Below, piece by piece: positions 24,550-33,975 of a stretch of 64,000 nt of DNA. Position 1 is the stretch's first letter. Each line of letters opens with the position of its first letter. The notes beneath the pieces were generated by a model. The model saw nothing but the letters and a program-made list of their open reading frames with translations, searched no databases and was not told where the DNA came from. Position numbers and translations under genes: made by a program. The stretch comes from an uncultured Alphaproteobacteria bacterium (GTDB lineage: Bacteria; Pseudomonadota; Alphaproteobacteria; MPNO01; UBA2964): positions 209,208 to 273,207 of the forward strand of contig CALSLP010000006.1 of NCBI GenBank assembly GCA_943787225.1. Reading direction: 5' to 3'.

Positions 24550-25799
24550 ATGGATACCGTACAGACCGACCCCGGCACAGATTTCGTTTGGCCGTCGGAG
24601 GATGTCTCTCAGATTCCGTTCCGGGTTTATACCGATCAGGATCTCTATGACCGTGAGCAGAAAATGCTGTTTCAGGGTCCGACCTGGAACTTCCTGTGCA
24701 TCGATTGCGAAATCCCCGAGCCCGGTGATTACAAGATGACCTATATCGGCGATGCGCCGATTGTTGTCGTCCGCGACGAGAATGGCGACATCAACGCCAT
24801 GGTCAATCGCTGCGCCCATAAGGGCTCGCTGATCTGCTACAAGCCGCGCGGCAACGTAAAAGAATTTGCCTGCATCTACCATAACTGGACCTACAATCTG
24901 CGTGGCAAGCTCACCGGTGTCGCTTTCGGTAAAGGCGTCCGTGGTCAGGGCGGACTGACCGAAGAGTTCAAACATGACGAGCACGGGCTGGAGCGCATTC
25001 GGATTGAGAATGTGCGCGGCTTTATCATGGGCACGTTTAGCGACGAGACCCCGCCCTTTGCCGAATATATCGGTCAGGAGTTGATGGACAATATCGACCG
25101 GGTGTTTATCAAGCCGCTGAAAGTCCTCGGCTATCACAGCCAGATCTTCCCGAATAACTGGAAGCTCTATGTCGAGAACAACAAGGACAGTCCTATCACG
25201 CGAGCCTGCTGCATGTGTTCCACAACACGTTTGGCGTTGTCCGCCCGACGATGACTGGCGGCATTAAGCTCAGCGAAAGCCGCTGGCATCATTTGAGCTA
25301 CACCCAGCGTGAAGAAATCGGCGACGAAGATATCGCCAAGGAAAAACTCCGCTCGAAGCAGGATGATTACGCCCTCTCCGACACCAGGATGATGCAGCAT
25401 GTGCTGGAGCTGGGTGACCAGATCACCAACTCGATCCAGACCGTGTTTCCGACCATGGTGCTGCAGCAGATCCTTAACGCGATCGCCGTGCGCCAGCTGA
25501 TCCCCAAGGGTGTGCATGAGAGCGAACTAATCTGGACGATCCTCGGTTTTGAAGATGACGATGCCGATATGGACGAGCTGCGTCTGCAGGTGAATAACCT
25601 TGTCGGGCCGGCTGGCTTTATCTCCATGGAAGATGGCTGCGTTGGCGGCTTTATCCAGACCGCCGCCAAAGCCAATGGCGATGCCCAAACCATCCTGCCG
25701 ATGGGCGGCCGCAAGATCGAGCCCAGCGTTGGGTCGCGCGTGACAGAATCCGCCGTACGCGGCTTCTGGAAGGGCTGGCGCGAATGTATGGGAGTGTGA
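24550..25799 (+). CDS. Rieske non-heme iron aromatic-ring dioxygenase, alpha subunit (frameshifted)
   Basis: This is the large subunit of a ring-hydroxylating dioxygenase, which inserts O2 into an aromatic ring. The Rieske 2Fe-2S ligands are C88-x-H90 (NRCAHKGS) and C108-x-x-H111 (ACIYHNW). The first frame then runs off after ENNKDSP into a false tail. The next frame resumes at YHASLLHVFH, which supplies the two active-site His. Adding one base near 25192 gives the expected DSPYH and a 416-aa protein, a normal length. AAGGAG precedes the ATG. The beta subunit follows 10 bp later. No ferredoxin or reductase gene is in the window. Confidence 0.85.
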
Positions 25800-25809
25800 G
25801 CGCGATATC

Positions 25810-26304
25810 ATGACGACAACAACCGATCTCGACCGCGACCTCATTCATCGGCTGCGCATTGATGCGCTGGTCGCCGATTACATTCACTGCATCGATGAAG
25901 ACCGGCTCGAAGAATGGCCGGATTATTTCACCGCCGATGGCCGCTACAAGGTCATCACCCGCGAGAATTATGATCTCGGCCTGCCCGTCGCGCTGATCTA
26001 TTGCGATGGCCGCGGCATGTTTGAAGACCGTATCTCGGCCCTGCGCACCGCCAATATTTATGAGCCGCATGTCTATTGCCATATGGTCAGCGCGCTGAAA
26101 ATTCTCGATAGCAGCGGACCGGAGATTAAAACCCAGTCCAACTTCACCATCACCCGCACGATGTCCGAAGGCGGGATGATGACCTTCCTGTGCGGCAAGA
26201 TCTTCGACACGGTGACCGAGGTCGACGGCGAGCTGAAGTTCAAGGAACGCACGGTGATCCTCGACTCGCGGCGTATTGATACGCTGCTGGTTATCCCGGT
26301 TTAA
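25810..26304 (+). CDS. Aromatic-ring-hydroxylating dioxygenase, beta subunit
   Basis: This 164-aa protein is of the NTF2-like beta-subunit family and forms the alpha3beta3 oxygenase with the preceding gene. It shows the family segments VADYIHCIDEDRLEEWPDYFTADGRYKV and the ending KERTVILDSRRIDTLLVIPV. It starts 10 bp after the alpha-subunit stop. The small subunit is mainly structural. Confidence 0.88.
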   Translation: MTTTTDLDRDLIHRLRIDALVADYIHCIDEDRLEEWPDYFTADGRYKVITRENYDLGLPVALIYCDGRGMFEDRISALRTANIYEPHVYCHMVSALKILDSSGPEIKTQSNFTITRTMSEGGMMTFLCGKIFDTVTEVDGELKFKERTVILDSRRIDTLLVIPV

Positions 26305-26322
26305 GGCGATCCCGTTACGTAG

Positions 26323-26846
26323 ATGATCTATTCTCTTGGCGATATGACGCTGACCACGGCGAGCGATGACTACTATGTCGCCGCCAGCGCCGATTTGATT
26401 GGCGCGGTCAATCTCGGCACCAAATCCAGTATCTGGTGGAACGCGGTTCTCCGCGCCGATAACGAACCGATCACCATTGGCGATAATACCAACGTGCAGG
26501 ATGGCAGCGTGCTGCATACCGACCCCGGCTTTCCGATGGATATCGCCGCCAATGTCTCCATCGGCCATATGTGTATGCTACATGGCTGCACGATTGGTGA
26601 AGGCTCGCTGATCGGTATCGGCAGCATCGTGCTCAACGGTGCGAAGATTGGTAAAAACTGTCTGATCGGCGCCAACTCGCTGATCACCGAAGGCAAGGAA
26701 ATCCCCGACAACTCTCTCGTCATGGGGTCCCCGGAAAAGTCATCCGCGAGGTCGATGACAAGGCCATCGCGATGATGGCGCATAACATTCAAAGCTATGT
26801 AAACCGCGCCGCGCGCTATAGGGCAGAGCTGAAGCCTGGTACTTAA
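26323..26846 (+). CDS. Gamma-carbonic anhydrase-like left-handed beta-helix protein (frameshifted)
   Basis: This is a hexapeptide-repeat protein of the YrdA/PaaY class. GAVNLGTKSSIWWNAVLRAD, NTNVQDGSVLHTD and the metal-ligand-type SIGHMCMLHGC are visible. The frame slips near 26733 (CCCCGGAAAAG). Restoring one G gives SPGKVIREVDDKAIAMMAHN and an end at 26846, for 174 aa, the usual length. The gene starts 18 bp after the beta subunit and is probably in the same operon. PaaY-type proteins are thioesterases in aromatic catabolism, so that role is possible here. Its end overlaps the convergent kinase gene by 4 bp. Confidence 0.82.
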
Positions 26847-28675
26847 CGCTCTGCAGTTGAAACCTGAGACGCCACGCTCCGTTTTATCGTTCCAAACAGC
26901 TGGGCATCGTCGAACGGTTTCGAGACATAATCATTCATACCAGCTGCAATATATTTTTCGCGTTCTCCTGCCATCGCATCGGCGGTCAAGGCGATAATTG
27001 GAATTTCAGAGACCGAACCCGTCATTTTGCGGATGGCCTTGGTCGCTGCGATACCATCCATCTCCGGCATAAAGACATCCATTAGAATGACATCATAGGG
27101 GTGTTCGGTTACCGCCTCGATTGCCTCAAGGCCATTCGAGGCAACATCAACCTGATACCCTGCCGCTTCCAGCGTATCGACGGCGATAAGCTGGTTAACC
27201 GGGTTGTCCTCAGCGAGCAAAATGCGCAGGCTGATCGGATCGTCGAGCCCCTCATCCGATAGACTTGCTTGCGCTTCCACCGGAAAATTCACCTGTGGCT
27301 CTTTCTTTGCAATTTGACGCACAGGAGCAGAAATCAGAAGGCGTTCATCAACATTTTCCGCGACCCCTATTTTACAGGGCACATTGAACCAGAACGTTGA
27401 CCCCTTACCAGGGCTACTATTCACGCCAATGGAACCACCCAGAGATTCGACTATATCCTTGCAGATTGCCAAACCGAGGCCGGTGCCACCAAACTTTCGC
27501 GTTGTTGAACTATCCGCCTGGGAGAACCGACCAAAGATAGTTTTTTGCTGTTCAGGGCTCAGCCCGATGCCGGTATCAGAAATATTGAACTGTATGCCCA
27601 GCTGATCACCATCATTAGATGACTGGAAGACACGAACTTTGATCGCACCGGAATCGGTGAACTTGATGGCGTTACCGACCAGATTAAACAGGACCTGACG
27701 TATCCGACCCGCATCGCCCCGTAATACATCCGGGATATCAGGAGCGACCTCAACATCAAAGTCACATCCCTTTTGCGCCGCGCGCGACTCCATACCACCC
27801 GATACGCTGTCCAGCACTTGCCGAAGCTGAAAATCAACCTCCTCAACCTCAAATTTTCCGTTTTCAATTTTTGAAAGATCCAGGATATCATTGATGATGC
27901 CCAAAAGGGTATCCCCGGAATTCTTGATCGTCTCGGCGTATTTCCGCTGTTTGTCATCCAAATCAGTGCCCAATAACAAGCTATTGGTTCCGAGAACACC
28001 ATGCAAAGGTGTCCGAATTTCATGGCTCATCGTGGCCAGAAAATCAGATTTGACCCGGCTCGCGGACTCCGCCTGGATCATTGCTTGCTCTCTTCCCCTG
28101 ATGTTACGCGCAACCACCAAGCCCATTATCGACCCAACGAATAGGAGCAACAGGAAAAGGGCGCCAATCGCATTGTTACCAATTTGCCTGAGCGCTACCG
28201 CACGATCGGTAACATCGACATAAACCTCAATAGCGCCCTGAAACACGCCATTTGCCATTATTGGCGCGTAGGCCTCACTCACAACTTTTCGGGCAACACC
28301 AAAATCTTCATCCCGCTCAATCTTCTCAAAACTCCGGCCCTTTTTGACCAAATCACGGAAGTACCATTTGATGTTCGTCTTGCCGATATCTGCAGGACGC
28401 GAGGCATGCACAATCTTGCCGTGCCGGTCAAAAAACTTGTACCGAAAAATATTACTGGATTTGCTCGTCGATTCCAGAATACGTCGATCATCCGCCTTGA
28501 ACGACGCGCCAGCGAGTATATCCGGTAAATGGGGTATCGTTTCGCGTAGGAATGTTGCGGCGCTATACGCGGATTTCTCGGCTTCGGAGCGCAGCACACT
28601 GTCTTCAATCGCTCGAACACCAAACCAGCAAGAAATGACGGCAATGACGGAAACAATAACCGCAGCCCCGATCAT
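26843..28675 (-). CDS. Hybrid sensor histidine kinase with receiver domain
   Basis: This is a 610-aa membrane kinase. TM1 is at about 1-20, a periplasmic sensor of about 145 residues follows, and TM2 is at about 168-190. HisKA has the phospho-accepting His in FLATMSHEIRTPLHG. The HATPase boxes are NLVGNAIKF, DTGIGL and GTGLGLAICK. After a linker comes a receiver (about 485-605) with the phospho-Asp in VILMDVFMPEMDG and Lys in YVSKPFD. No Hpt domain or separate response regulator lies nearby, so the partner is unknown. The gene faces the Rieske operon tail to tail. Its AT-rich upstream region (28676-28800) probably holds the promoter. Confidence 0.92.
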   Translation of the reverse strand: MIGAAVIVSVIAVISCWFGVRAIEDSVLRSEAEKSAYSAATFLRETIPHLPDILAGASFKADDRRILESTSKSSNIFRYKFFDRHGKIVHASRPADIGKTNIKWYFRDLVKKGRSFEKIERDEDFGVARKVVSEAYAPIMANGVFQGAIEVYVDVTDRAVALRQIGNNAIGALFLLLLFVGSIMGLVVARNIRGREQAMIQAESASRVKSDFLATMSHEIRTPLHGVLGTNSLLLGTDLDDKQRKYAETIKNSGDTLLGIINDILDLSKIENGKFEVEEVDFQLRQVLDSVSGGMESRAAQKGCDFDVEVAPDIPDVLRGDAGRIRQVLFNLVGNAIKFTDSGAIKVRVFQSSNDGDQLGIQFNISDTGIGLSPEQQKTIFGRFSQADSSTTRKFGGTGLGLAICKDIVESLGGSIGVNSSPGKGSTFWFNVPCKIGVAENVDERLLISAPVRQIAKKEPQVNFPVEAQASLSDEGLDDPISLRILLAEDNPVNQLIAVDTLEAAGYQVDVASNGLEAIEAVTEHPYDVILMDVFMPEMDGIAATKAIRKMTGSVSEIPIIALTADAMAGEREKYIAAGMNDYVSKPFDDAQLFGTIKRSVASQVSTAER

Positions 28676-28978
28676 GATCCTGTCATTGGAAAACCGAGTG
28701 TTTTTTTTCCATAAAATTCTTACTGAAGTTAATCATTCGCTTATAAAATTAACGGGAAAAATATATAACAACTGATTAAAAATGCAAACGATTGCATGTC
28801 GCTACTTTTTGGCGAGTTTCATGCCTGCAAAATTCTGTACTACTGCGGCTCCTCAATGGTACTGTTTTCAGTGAATATCAGGCTGGCTCCGCTCGCTAAC
28901 CTGGCAACCAGATCCCAAGGACTATTTCTGCAGGTCTCTGGGGTAGATACAGGGTCATTTACGCGATCATTCACCGAG
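28676..28978. other. Gene-free gap upstream of the histidine kinase
   Basis: This is about 300 bp with no supportable gene. The first 125 bp are very AT-rich (T-runs, TATATAAC-like stretches) and probably contain the kinase promoter; the remainder shows no clear repeat or hairpin. Confidence 0.5.
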
Positions 28979-29644
28979 CTAGAACCCTTCGCCACCCGCT
29001 CCTCGAAAGACCCTCGCCAGCCCGGGGACATCGCCTCGATCTTCCAGTGCCTTTCGCGCGCCGTCGATATTGTCTGGCTCAAAATACAGCAGATGCATCA
29101 TGTCACGCACTGACATGCGAACCGCCCCATGGCCGGCCCGTTCGATGGCATCACCCGCGCCGACCTCACCCTCCTCCAGAACCCGGAGATAAAACCCGGT
29201 ACGGCATTTTTCGGCAAACTGTTTCTGAAAATTATCGATCCCCATCAGAATACCGAGCTTGAAACATGGCACCCTCGGCTGGGTGACCTCGACCAAGGCG
29301 CCGCCAATGCCGAAACTGGTCGCCGATGCACACATCCTCATCAGACATACCCTCAACCGTGAAGTTCTCGCCAAACTGACCGGCTGCGGCAAAATCATCA
29401 CGCCCCAGCTCAGCTGCCCAGAAATCATAATTCTCTCTGGCGTAGACATAGACCGCCTTATCGGGCCCGCCATGGGCGTCGAGATCCGCCTGGCCATCGC
29501 CATCGAGATTGGTTGTGCCGCAACATCACCCGGCTATCGACCGGTGTCTTAAAAATGCCGCTAAGTCGTCGTCTTTTCACGGCCTTTACGATCCACATAG
29601 GAAACCTCTTTCGGGGTTCCGACGCTGACCGTCAGCAATTTCAT
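28979..29644 (-). pseudogene. MOSC-domain (YiiM-like) protein with three frameshifts
   Basis: Reading the minus strand through three frames reconstructs a YiiM-type MOSC protein: MKLLTVSVGTPKEV..., then SGIFKTPVDSRVMLR, then NLDGDGQADLDAHGGPDKAV, GQFGENFTVEGM, and finally GGALVEVTQPRVPCFKLGI with the conserved Cys, ending EGF. The shifts are near 29563, 29513 and 29309. YiiM-like proteins bind the molybdenum cofactor and reduce N-hydroxylated compounds. Apart from the stop produced by the first shift, no in-frame nonsense is seen, so sequence error remains possible. Family length is about 220 aa, which matches. Confidence 0.75.
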
Positions 29645-29655
29645 ACCGGCCACAT

Positions 29656-30694
29656 CTACTCGACCAAATTCAGGGAAATATCGAGAGCAGGTTCGAAGAT
29701 TCCGGGATCACCGCGCCCCATGCCGCATTCGGTCGCAACGCCCGACACCGTGGCGTATTTCCGCGCCGTCGCCAGCTTCGCGGCACTGCCATCACCATCA
29801 CCGGCATGGACCAGACCGAGATACAAACGCGTATCACCCAGCGCGAGACCGGCAAGTGGCGCAAAGAACGCGTCGTCATTGCAGTTCTTTGGCACCGGCA
29901 TGTGAATGTACTGAACCGGGCGTGGTACCGCCGCGACGATACCATTGGCGATTTCCACCAGATTGCCCATGTCGTCCGGCAGAACCATATGCTCGTCTTT
30001 CGGGCTGCCATAGCAAAGGTGATAACCAAGATCGATATCGGCGGGCACCATGCCGCCGATTTTGCCAAGAACGGAGAAAATCTGCTTCCTTATAGCCCGG
30101 GAACTGCTCGTAATAGCCCTCCCACATCAGCACTTCCTGACAGACATCCCATTGATAGGAGATACGGTCATGCGGCAGGCTTTCCTGTATTCGCGCGAAC
30201 TCCTCCGCCAGATGATCGGTATAGATGCTCGACGAAAGCTTTCATAGATCGACGGCACCATGAAGTTGTAGGTAATCGCCAGCGGGGTCGCCATATCGAT
30301 CTGATATTTGACCCCAGCCGGGATATCGCCCGCTTTCTGTAACCGGTCAAAGATCTCGAAAGTTGCGGATAGCATCATCGGCATAGCCGGTCTCAAAGGT
30401 AATGGTCTTCGGATCAACGCCGTCCTTGATGGTCAGGCGCGGAATCTCATACACCACCGTGCCGTCAAACTGGGTGAACTGAAACGGCGGCAGGCTCTGA
30501 TCTACTTCAAAGGCAGGGTTGGCTTTGAGCTGATCCATGACAAAGCTGATCCAGCGCTGACGGCGGCCTGTTTCGCCATCGGGTATACGCTCTGCATGAT
30601 GGCCAACTCGTTGACCTAACGTCCGAAATACGGTTTCCGCATCATCCAGCGGAATACTACCGACCATGTGGATGACTGGTTTTGTATCACTCAT
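29656..30694 (-). pseudogene. MetE-like (UROD/MetE superfamily) hypothetical protein with three frameshifts
   Basis: A protein of about 345 aa can be rebuilt from four consecutive minus-strand frames: MSDTKPVIHMVGSIPLDDAE... to DDAIRNF, then EIFDRLQKAGDIPAGVKYQ, then SIYTDHLAEEFARIQ with YQWDVCQEVLMWEG, then VLGKIGGMVPADIDLGYHLC to NLVE. Shifts are near 30358, 30235 and 30078. The GSxP start, WDVCQE and GYHLCYG segments recall cobalamin-independent methionine synthase C-terminal-like barrels, where His and Cys bind zinc. The function is unknown. It ends 12 bp before the MOSC gene. Confidence 0.65.
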
Positions 30695-30829
30695 TTCTGC
30701 CGCACCTTTTTCAATCTTTGACCCATATGATTTGGGCTCTACTTTAACATGATACAGGCGTTTGACCCCATGCCCTGCGATTCATATAACTATAGTGAAA
30801 CAGTAATTCGATAACAGGGACCCTGACAA

Positions 30830-31975
30830 ATGGCCGAGACAGAAACCAGAACCGATCAACCGCCTTTCCTGCATGACAGCTATCTTGCCTGGTGCGAGGA
30901 GCAGCCGGTTCCGGTGGTCGAAGATTTTGGCATGGATTTGTCGAAACTCCCGGTAGAGCCCTGGGACCTTTACGGCATGGACGGGACGATTTGCCTGCTC
31001 AAAGGTCGTGATGACTACAACTCAATCTTCTGCTTTGAAATGAAGCCGGGCTCCAAGTCACGCGAGATGCATCACCTCTATGAAGAGATCATCTATGTCA
31101 TCGATGGCTATGGCTCGACCCAGATCGAAACTCCTGATGGCGACAAGCATGCCTTTGAATGGGGCCGCAACTCGCTGTTCTCGGTACCGCTCAACGCCAA
31201 GTACCAGCATTTTAACGGTTCCGGCACTGAACCCGCCCGCCTCGCCTCGGTTCACAACTTCCCATTCCTGATCAAGCTGTTCCGCAATGAGGAATTTATC
31301 TTCAACACCGAGCGCAACTTCCCCGAACGCGCCGGGCCGAACGGCTATTTCAAAGGCGATGGGCAGATGATTGAAATCCGTCCCGGTCGTCATCAATGGG
31401 AAACCAACTTTGTTGCCGACATCACCAATTTCGAGCTCAAGGACTGGGCCGCCAGGGGCAAAGGCTCCTCCAGCCTGCGCTGGGTACTGTCAGACAGCAC
31501 AATGGGCTGCCATACCTCGCAGATCGTGCCTGGCACCTATAAAAAGGCCCATCGTCATACTTCTGGCACCAATGTTTTCACGATCGATGGCGAGGGCTAT
31601 TCAATGCTGTGGTACGAAGGCAAAGAAGAAGAGCGCGTCCGCATCGATTGGGATCACGGCGTGGTCGTCACCCCGCCCGAACAGATGTTCCATCAGCATT
31701 TCAATACCGGCACGACTCCCTCACGTTATCTCGCGGTACAGTTTGGTACCGTCCGTTACCCGATGATCTCCGCCAAGATGAAAAAGTGGACTTCGGGCAA
31801 TGACACCTCGGTCAAAGATGGTGGCAACCAGATCGAGTATGAGGATCAGCCCGCAGATAACCACGCCATCTGGCTGGAAGAGATGGACAAAAAAGGCTAC
31901 GCGTCCGAGATGCACGAGATTTTTGACGAAGAAGCCATCCGCGCCTCCGGCTACGAACGGTCTGTCGTTAAATAG
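30830..31975 (+). CDS. Bicupin-domain protein
   Basis: This 381-aa protein has two cupin barrels. The first is around residues 60-150 with SREMHHLYEEIIYVIDGYGS (His-His-Glu metal-site pattern) and a later His in YQHFNGSG. The second is around 225-310 with YKKAHRHTSGTNVFTIDGEG and a final FHQHFNTG. Both barrels retain metal-ligand-like His residues, so a metal-dependent ring-cleaving dioxygenase or isomerase is plausible. It lies between the broken MetE/MOSC genes and the ACMSD-like gene on the opposite and same strands respectively. Exact function unknown. Confidence 0.8.
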   Translation: MAETETRTDQPPFLHDSYLAWCEEQPVPVVEDFGMDLSKLPVEPWDLYGMDGTICLLKGRDDYNSIFCFEMKPGSKSREMHHLYEEIIYVIDGYGSTQIETPDGDKHAFEWGRNSLFSVPLNAKYQHFNGSGTEPARLASVHNFPFLIKLFRNEEFIFNTERNFPERAGPNGYFKGDGQMIEIRPGRHQWETNFVADITNFELKDWAARGKGSSSLRWVLSDSTMGCHTSQIVPGTYKKAHRHTSGTNVFTIDGEGYSMLWYEGKEEERVRIDWDHGVVVTPPEQMFHQHFNTGTTPSRYLAVQFGTVRYPMISAKMKKWTSGNDTSVKDGGNQIEYEDQPADNHAIWLEEMDKKGYASEMHEIFDEEAIRASGYERSVVK

Positions 31976-32081
31976 CACTAAAATGAATGGTGCTATCTCT
32001 GTCGCCATCCGCGTTATTTAACGCTAAACTTTTGCCAACGTAATTGTCTGCCGCTAGCGCAGACCAGCCAGGAGAATGAAT

Positions 32082-33110
32082 ATGGCCATTGATATGCATG
32101 CCCATTGGCGCCCCGCCGAACTGATTGATGCTTTGCGTTTGCGCACCACCGAGCCCCGGGTTTTCACCAATGATGACGGTGTTGAGGTCTATAAAGCCCG
32201 CAACGGCGAAGTACCGGTCAGCGAGGCTTTCGATAATATCGAAACACGGCTGGAAGAGATGGATCGCCAGGGCATCAGCACGGCTGTGCTGTCACTCCTT
32301 AGCGAGTTCACCTGGATCGAACGTTTGCCGCTGGATGAATCCCTGCCGCTGGTAAAGCTCTACAATGACAGCCTGTCGGCGCTGTGCGCTGCCCATGAGG
32401 GCCGGTTTACCGCTCTATGCGCCCTGCCGCTCGCGGATGTCGAGGCGGCGGCGGCTGAATTTGACCGTGCCATGACCCTGCCGGGTATGGTCGGCGCTCA
32501 GGCACCGGGCAATGCCTTCCTGACCTACAAGGAGGCCGACGCCTTCCGTCCGGTCATTGCAGCCGCCCATCGCAATAAGGCCGCTGTCCTGATCCATTTC
32601 GCCCCCTTGCCGGGCGATGTCTGGCCGCGCGTGCCGAAAGGGACCGACAATGCGCGCCGTCGCATGGGGACGCTCGATATGCAGGCCAGCCTGTCAGCCA
32701 ATAACGTCACCCTGACCATGACCGACATCATGGACGATTATCCCGATGCGATGATGATCCTGCATAATCTCGGCGGCAATATTCCTTATGAAGTCGAGCG
32801 GATGGATCACCGTTGTCTGCTGGATACGCCTGATGAGGAACTCCCCTCGGAGCGCTTCCGCAACGCCAATGTCTTTGTCGATTGCAACTCGCTCGGCCCA
32901 CACGCGATTGAAGCGGGTGTCCGGCTGTATGGCGAAGACCGGATTGTGTTTGGCACGGATGGCACCGAATTTGGCGGCAAGTGGACCAACAAGGCCCTCG
33001 CCGAAGCCGACATCAGTGACCATGCCAAAGATCAAATCCGCCACGGCAATGCGGTTCGGATGCTGTCACATCTGGCACCGCTGGCGACGTACAGCCAGGC
33101 TGCTGAATAG
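32082..33110 (+). CDS. Amidohydrolase-family protein, ACMSD-like decarboxylase
   Basis: This 342-aa protein is of the amidohydrolase 2 family, whose members include aminocarboxymuconate-semialdehyde decarboxylase and 2,3-/2,6-dihydroxybenzoate decarboxylases. Metal ligands are visible: H6-x-H8 (DMHAHW), His in VLIHFAP, His in MILHNLGGN and Asp in VFGTDGTEFGG. The ATG at 32082 has GGAG seven bases upstream and is preferred over the ATG two codons earlier. It follows the bicupin gene on the same strand by about 105 bp; ring cleavage followed by decarboxylation would be a coherent pair. The 3' end overlaps trmJ on the other strand by 98 bp. Confidence 0.84.
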   Translation: MAIDMHAHWRPAELIDALRLRTTEPRVFTNDDGVEVYKARNGEVPVSEAFDNIETRLEEMDRQGISTAVLSLLSEFTWIERLPLDESLPLVKLYNDSLSALCAAHEGRFTALCALPLADVEAAAAEFDRAMTLPGMVGAQAPGNAFLTYKEADAFRPVIAAAHRNKAAVLIHFAPLPGDVWPRVPKGTDNARRRMGTLDMQASLSANNVTLTMTDIMDDYPDAMMILHNLGGNIPYEVERMDHRCLLDTPDEELPSERFRNANVFVDCNSLGPHAIEAGVRLYGEDRIVFGTDGTEFGGKWTNKALAEADISDHAKDQIRHGNAVRMLSHLAPLATYSQAAE

Positions 33111-33957
33111 GTTTAGTTAGACCCGCTCTCCCGGAGGGAGCTGACCGGCTAAGTCTGATTTTTTCGGCGTCTTCGCTCCGCCATTTCTTTTCGGCAATCG
33201 CCACCACGACACCGCGCATCGTGCGAACTTCCTGTTCGGTCATCTTGGCGCGGTTAAAGATGTTGCGAATATTGCGGATCATACGCGCGCGTTTCTCTTT
33301 CACCCGCAGAAACCCGGCCTTCTCCATCTCGTCTTCGAGGTGTTCATAGAAATCAATGATCTCGCCCTGATCCGCAAGGGCAGCGCCGCGGCCTTTGCGA
33401 CGAATTTCAGTCGGCACCTCAGCGCCCCCGGCCATTTGCCACTCATACCCCAGAAGCAGCACCGACTGCGCCAGGTTGAGCGAGGAGAATGAAGGATTTG
33501 TCGGCACGGTAATTAAGGTGTCCGCCAGCGCCAGATCATCGTTATGCAACCCGACGCGTTCGGCGCCAAACAGAATGCCGCATTTGTCGCCCTGCCCAAT
33601 GGCCTCGCGCATCGTACCGGCCCAGCCACGCGGATCCTGCACTGGCTTGATCATGTCACGCAGCCGCGCCGTGGTGGCACCGACCCGGTGTAAATCCGCT
33701 ACGGCCTCAGCCGTCGTCTCAAAGACCTTTGCCTCTTTGAGAACCGCATGCGCGCCGGAAGAAGCGCTGATCGCCTTGGCATGGGGCCATTTGCATTTTG
33801 GGCGCACCAGACGCAGATCGGTCAGGCCAAAATTCATCATCGCCCGCGCCGTCATGCCGATATTTTCGGCCAGTGACGTTTCAATCAGGATGATCACCGG
33901 GCCGTCGCCAGAGGTTCTGGTCACGGCTTCACGTTTTGTCGGTTCAAGGTTTGCCAT
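33013..33957 (-). CDS. trmJ: tRNA (cytidine/uridine-2'-O-)-methyltransferase TrmJ
   Basis: This 314-aa SPOUT methyltransferase methylates the 2'-OH of position 32 in tRNAs. The SPOUT features IILIETSLAENIGMTARAM, GILFGAERVGLHNDDL and VPTNPSFSSLNLAQSV (the knotted SAM site) are all present. The C-terminal helix EKKRARMIRNIRNIFNRA is typical. After EKKWRSEDAEKI the protein carries a further 45-residue tail lacking any family resemblance, which lies partly over the 3' end of the amidohydrolase gene. It is followed upstream by cimA. Confidence 0.9.
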   Translation of the reverse strand: MANLEPTKREAVTRTSGDGPVIILIETSLAENIGMTARAMMNFGLTDLRLVRPKCKWPHAKAISASSGAHAVLKEAKVFETTAEAVADLHRVGATTARLRDMIKPVQDPRGWAGTMREAIGQGDKCGILFGAERVGLHNDDLALADTLITVPTNPSFSSLNLAQSVLLLGYEWQMAGGAEVPTEIRRKGRGAALADQGEIIDFYEHLEDEMEKAGFLRVKEKRARMIRNIRNIFNRAKMTEQEVRTMRGVVVAIAEKKWRSEDAEKIRLSRSAPSGRAGLTKPIQQPGCTSPAVPDVTASEPHCRGGFDLWHGH

Positions 33958-33975
33958 TCTTATCGCACGATGCGG

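Noticed and set aside
25651..26568. A 305-aa minus-strand open frame over the Rieske operon
   Set aside because: It lies antisense to the clearly recognisable dioxygenase alpha, beta and gamma-CA-like genes and has no family resemblance of its own; it is an effect of codon bias on the opposite strand.
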